Below the pieces are notes generated by a model. It was not told where the DNA came from. It did no database searches and was given only the letters and a program-made list of their open reading frames with translations. Below, piece after piece: positions 62,787 through 64,000 of a stretch of 64,000 nucleotides of DNA. Each line of letters opens with the position of its first letter. Position 1 is the first letter of the stretch. Location: assembly GCF_026427355.1 (NCBI RefSeq), contig NZ_CP102664.1, positions 3,413,501-3,477,500 of the forward strand. Direction: 5' to 3'. The position numbers were made by a program, and so were the translations under genes. The DNA comes from Sphingobium sp. JS3065 (GTDB lineage Bacteria; Pseudomonadota; Alphaproteobacteria; Sphingomonadales; Sphingomonadaceae).

Positions 62787-64000
62787 ATGAATTCCATGCT
62801 GAGCCAGATCCGGGCGATTGCCCCCGGCATGGCGACGTCGCCGCAGCAGGCCAAGGCGCGCACGGCGATCATCGACATCGGTTCCAACAGCGTGCGGCTG
62901 GTCGTCTATGACGGGCCGCGCCGTATTCCCTTCATCCTCTTCAACGAAAAGGTGATGGCGGGTCTGGGCGCGTCGCTGGGCCGGACCGGGCGGATCGAGC
63001 CGGAGGCCATGGACCGGGGGCTGCGCGCCGTGGGCCGTTTCGCCCATCTCTGCCGCGAGATGGAGGTGCAGGAGGTGCGCTGCGTCGCCACCGCCGCTGT
63101 CCGGGACGCGGAAAATGGCGATGAGTTCATCCAGCGCGCAAAGGCCATGGGTCTGGACGTCGAACTGCTGACCGGCGGGCAGGAGGCGATCGCGGCGGCG
63201 CATGGCGTGCTGTCGGGCATTCCGGGCGCGGACGGCATCGTCGGCGATCTGGGCGGCGGTAGCCTGGAACTGGCCCGTATCCGCGACGGCGCGGTGCATG
63301 AGACGATCTCGCTGCCGCTGGGCGTGCTGCGCCTGCCGCAAATCCGGGCCAAGGGGCCTGCCGTGCTGGAGCGGCTGGTCAAGAAGATGCTGGCGAAGGC
63401 GGGGTGGGACGCGCCCATGGGCCTGCCCTTCTATCTGGTCGGGGGGTCGTGGCGCGCATTGGCGCGGTTCGACATGGAACTCACGCAATTTCCGCTCCCC
63501 GTCGTCCATCAATATGAGATGCCCGCCGCCCGCGCCGAGCAGTTGACGCGCATCGTGTCCCATGTCGACAAGGCGCGGTTCAAGGATATCCCCCAGATCA
63601 CCGGATCGCGCGTGCCGACCCTGCCGGACGCGGCGGCGCTGCTGTCGGTGATCGTGCGGCAGTTGAAGGCGAGCCGGCTGGTGGTGTCGGCCTATGGCCT
63701 GCGCGAAGGGTTGCTGTTCCGCGACCTGCCGCCGGACATCCAGGCGCACGACCCGCTGCTGGTCGCGGCCGAGGCGGAGGGGGAGGCGCAGTCCCGCTTC
63801 ACCGGCCATGGCGACATGATCGAACGCTGGATCGCGCCCCTGTTCCTGGAGGATGGCAGCGCCTGGCGCCGCATCCGCCGGGCCGCCTGCCTGCTGGCCG
63901 ATGTCGGCTGGCGCGCCAACCCCGATTTCCGGTCGGAAAGGGGAGTGGAGATCGCGCTGCACAGCAATTGGGTGGGCATCGACGCGGCGGAACGGGCGAT
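62787..64000 (+). CDS. ppx: exopolyphosphatase / Ppx-GppA family, 3' end outside the window
   Basis: The reading frame (404 codons to the right edge) has the ASKHA pattern: AIIDIGSNSVRLVVYDG, VATAAVRDAENGDEF, LLTGGQEAIAAAHGVL and DGIVGDLGGGSLELARI. It removes terminal phosphate from polyphosphate or pppGpp. It probably forms an operon with ppk. No Pho box is seen directly before ppk. Confidence 0.93.
   Translation, partial: MNSMLSQIRAIAPGMATSPQQAKARTAIIDIGSNSVRLVVYDGPRRIPFILFNEKVMAGLGASLGRTGRIEPEAMDRGLRAVGRFAHLCREMEVQEVRCVATAAVRDAENGDEFIQRAKAMGLDVELLTGGQEAIAAAHGVLSGIPGADGIVGDLGGGSLELARIRDGAVHETISLPLGVLRLPQIRAKGPAVLERLVKKMLAKAGWDAPMGLPFYLVGGSWRALARFDMELTQFPLPVVHQYEMPAARAEQLTRIVSHVDKARFKDIPQITGSRVPTLPDAAALLSVIVRQLKASRLVVSAYGLREGLLFRDLPPDIQAHDPLLVAAEAEGEAQSRFTGHGDMIERWIAPLFLEDGSAWRRIRRAACLLADVGWRANPDFRSERGVEIALHSNWVGIDAAERA

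Overview
The window looks like the chromosome of a high-GC alphaproteobacterium of the Sphingomonadales, most likely a Sphingobium or Sphingomonas relative. The evidence is a two-gene MetH, CpdR, HdaA followed by Ppk and Ppx, a one-copy RelA/SpoT protein, and the overall codon use. Positions 1 to about 24,250 are accessory DNA. Positions 24,330 to 64,000 are mostly core genome.

Positions 1-4,320 are plasmid- or ICE-like. They hold a MobA/MobL relaxase cut by the left edge, a gene-less stretch with oriT-like symmetry, a nested inverted repeat, and a KfrA-like DNA-binding coiled-coil protein behind an array of GTACA repeats. Positions 4,398-13,784 hold a membrane glycosylation group: a PAP2 lipid phosphatase-type protein, a GT-C glycosyltransferase, a large membrane protein, a SAM methyltransferase overlapping a polyprenyl-phosphate GT2 enzyme, and a YfhO-like membrane protein. 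The last is split by a 1,646-bp IS1380-family element whose 4-bp target duplication and reading frame can be restored exactly.

Positions 13,736-24,322 are a genomic island between a slightly aberrant tRNA-Gly and a tRNA-Val. It carries an intact tyrosine integrase, a GIY-YIG protein, an XRE regulator followed by a reverse transcriptase (frameshifted at a G7 run, with YADN in place of YADD), an HNH-like protein, a serine recombinase, a GmrSD-type DUF262/DUF1524 nuclease, an IS3-family element joining two truncated genes, and a dead integrase beside tRNA-Val. This XRE-RT/HNH/GmrSD group is the best candidate in the window for an undescribed, probably anti-phage, system.

From 24,451 onward the layout is: dctA; cpdR divergent from an N-formylglutamate amidohydrolase; a phosphate-type porin behind a Pho box; a sigma-54 regulator; a small cytochrome oxidase subunit IV followed by two degenerate transhydrogenase membrane-domain genes; an Asp/Glu racemase; rplJ-rplL with an L10 leader; rsh; a LytS/LytR-type two-component pair; GtrA and an STT3-like GT-C protein; tadA; rpmB; a methionine operon (ArsR-methyltransferase, metF, metH in two parts) under a palindromic operator; a class A beta-lactamase-like lipoprotein; nadB; an ABC ATPase; purN (fused to a YjbR domain); purM; and DUF2066-hdaA-ppk-ppx, cut by the right edge. 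Several intergenic spaces hold large palindromic repeats.
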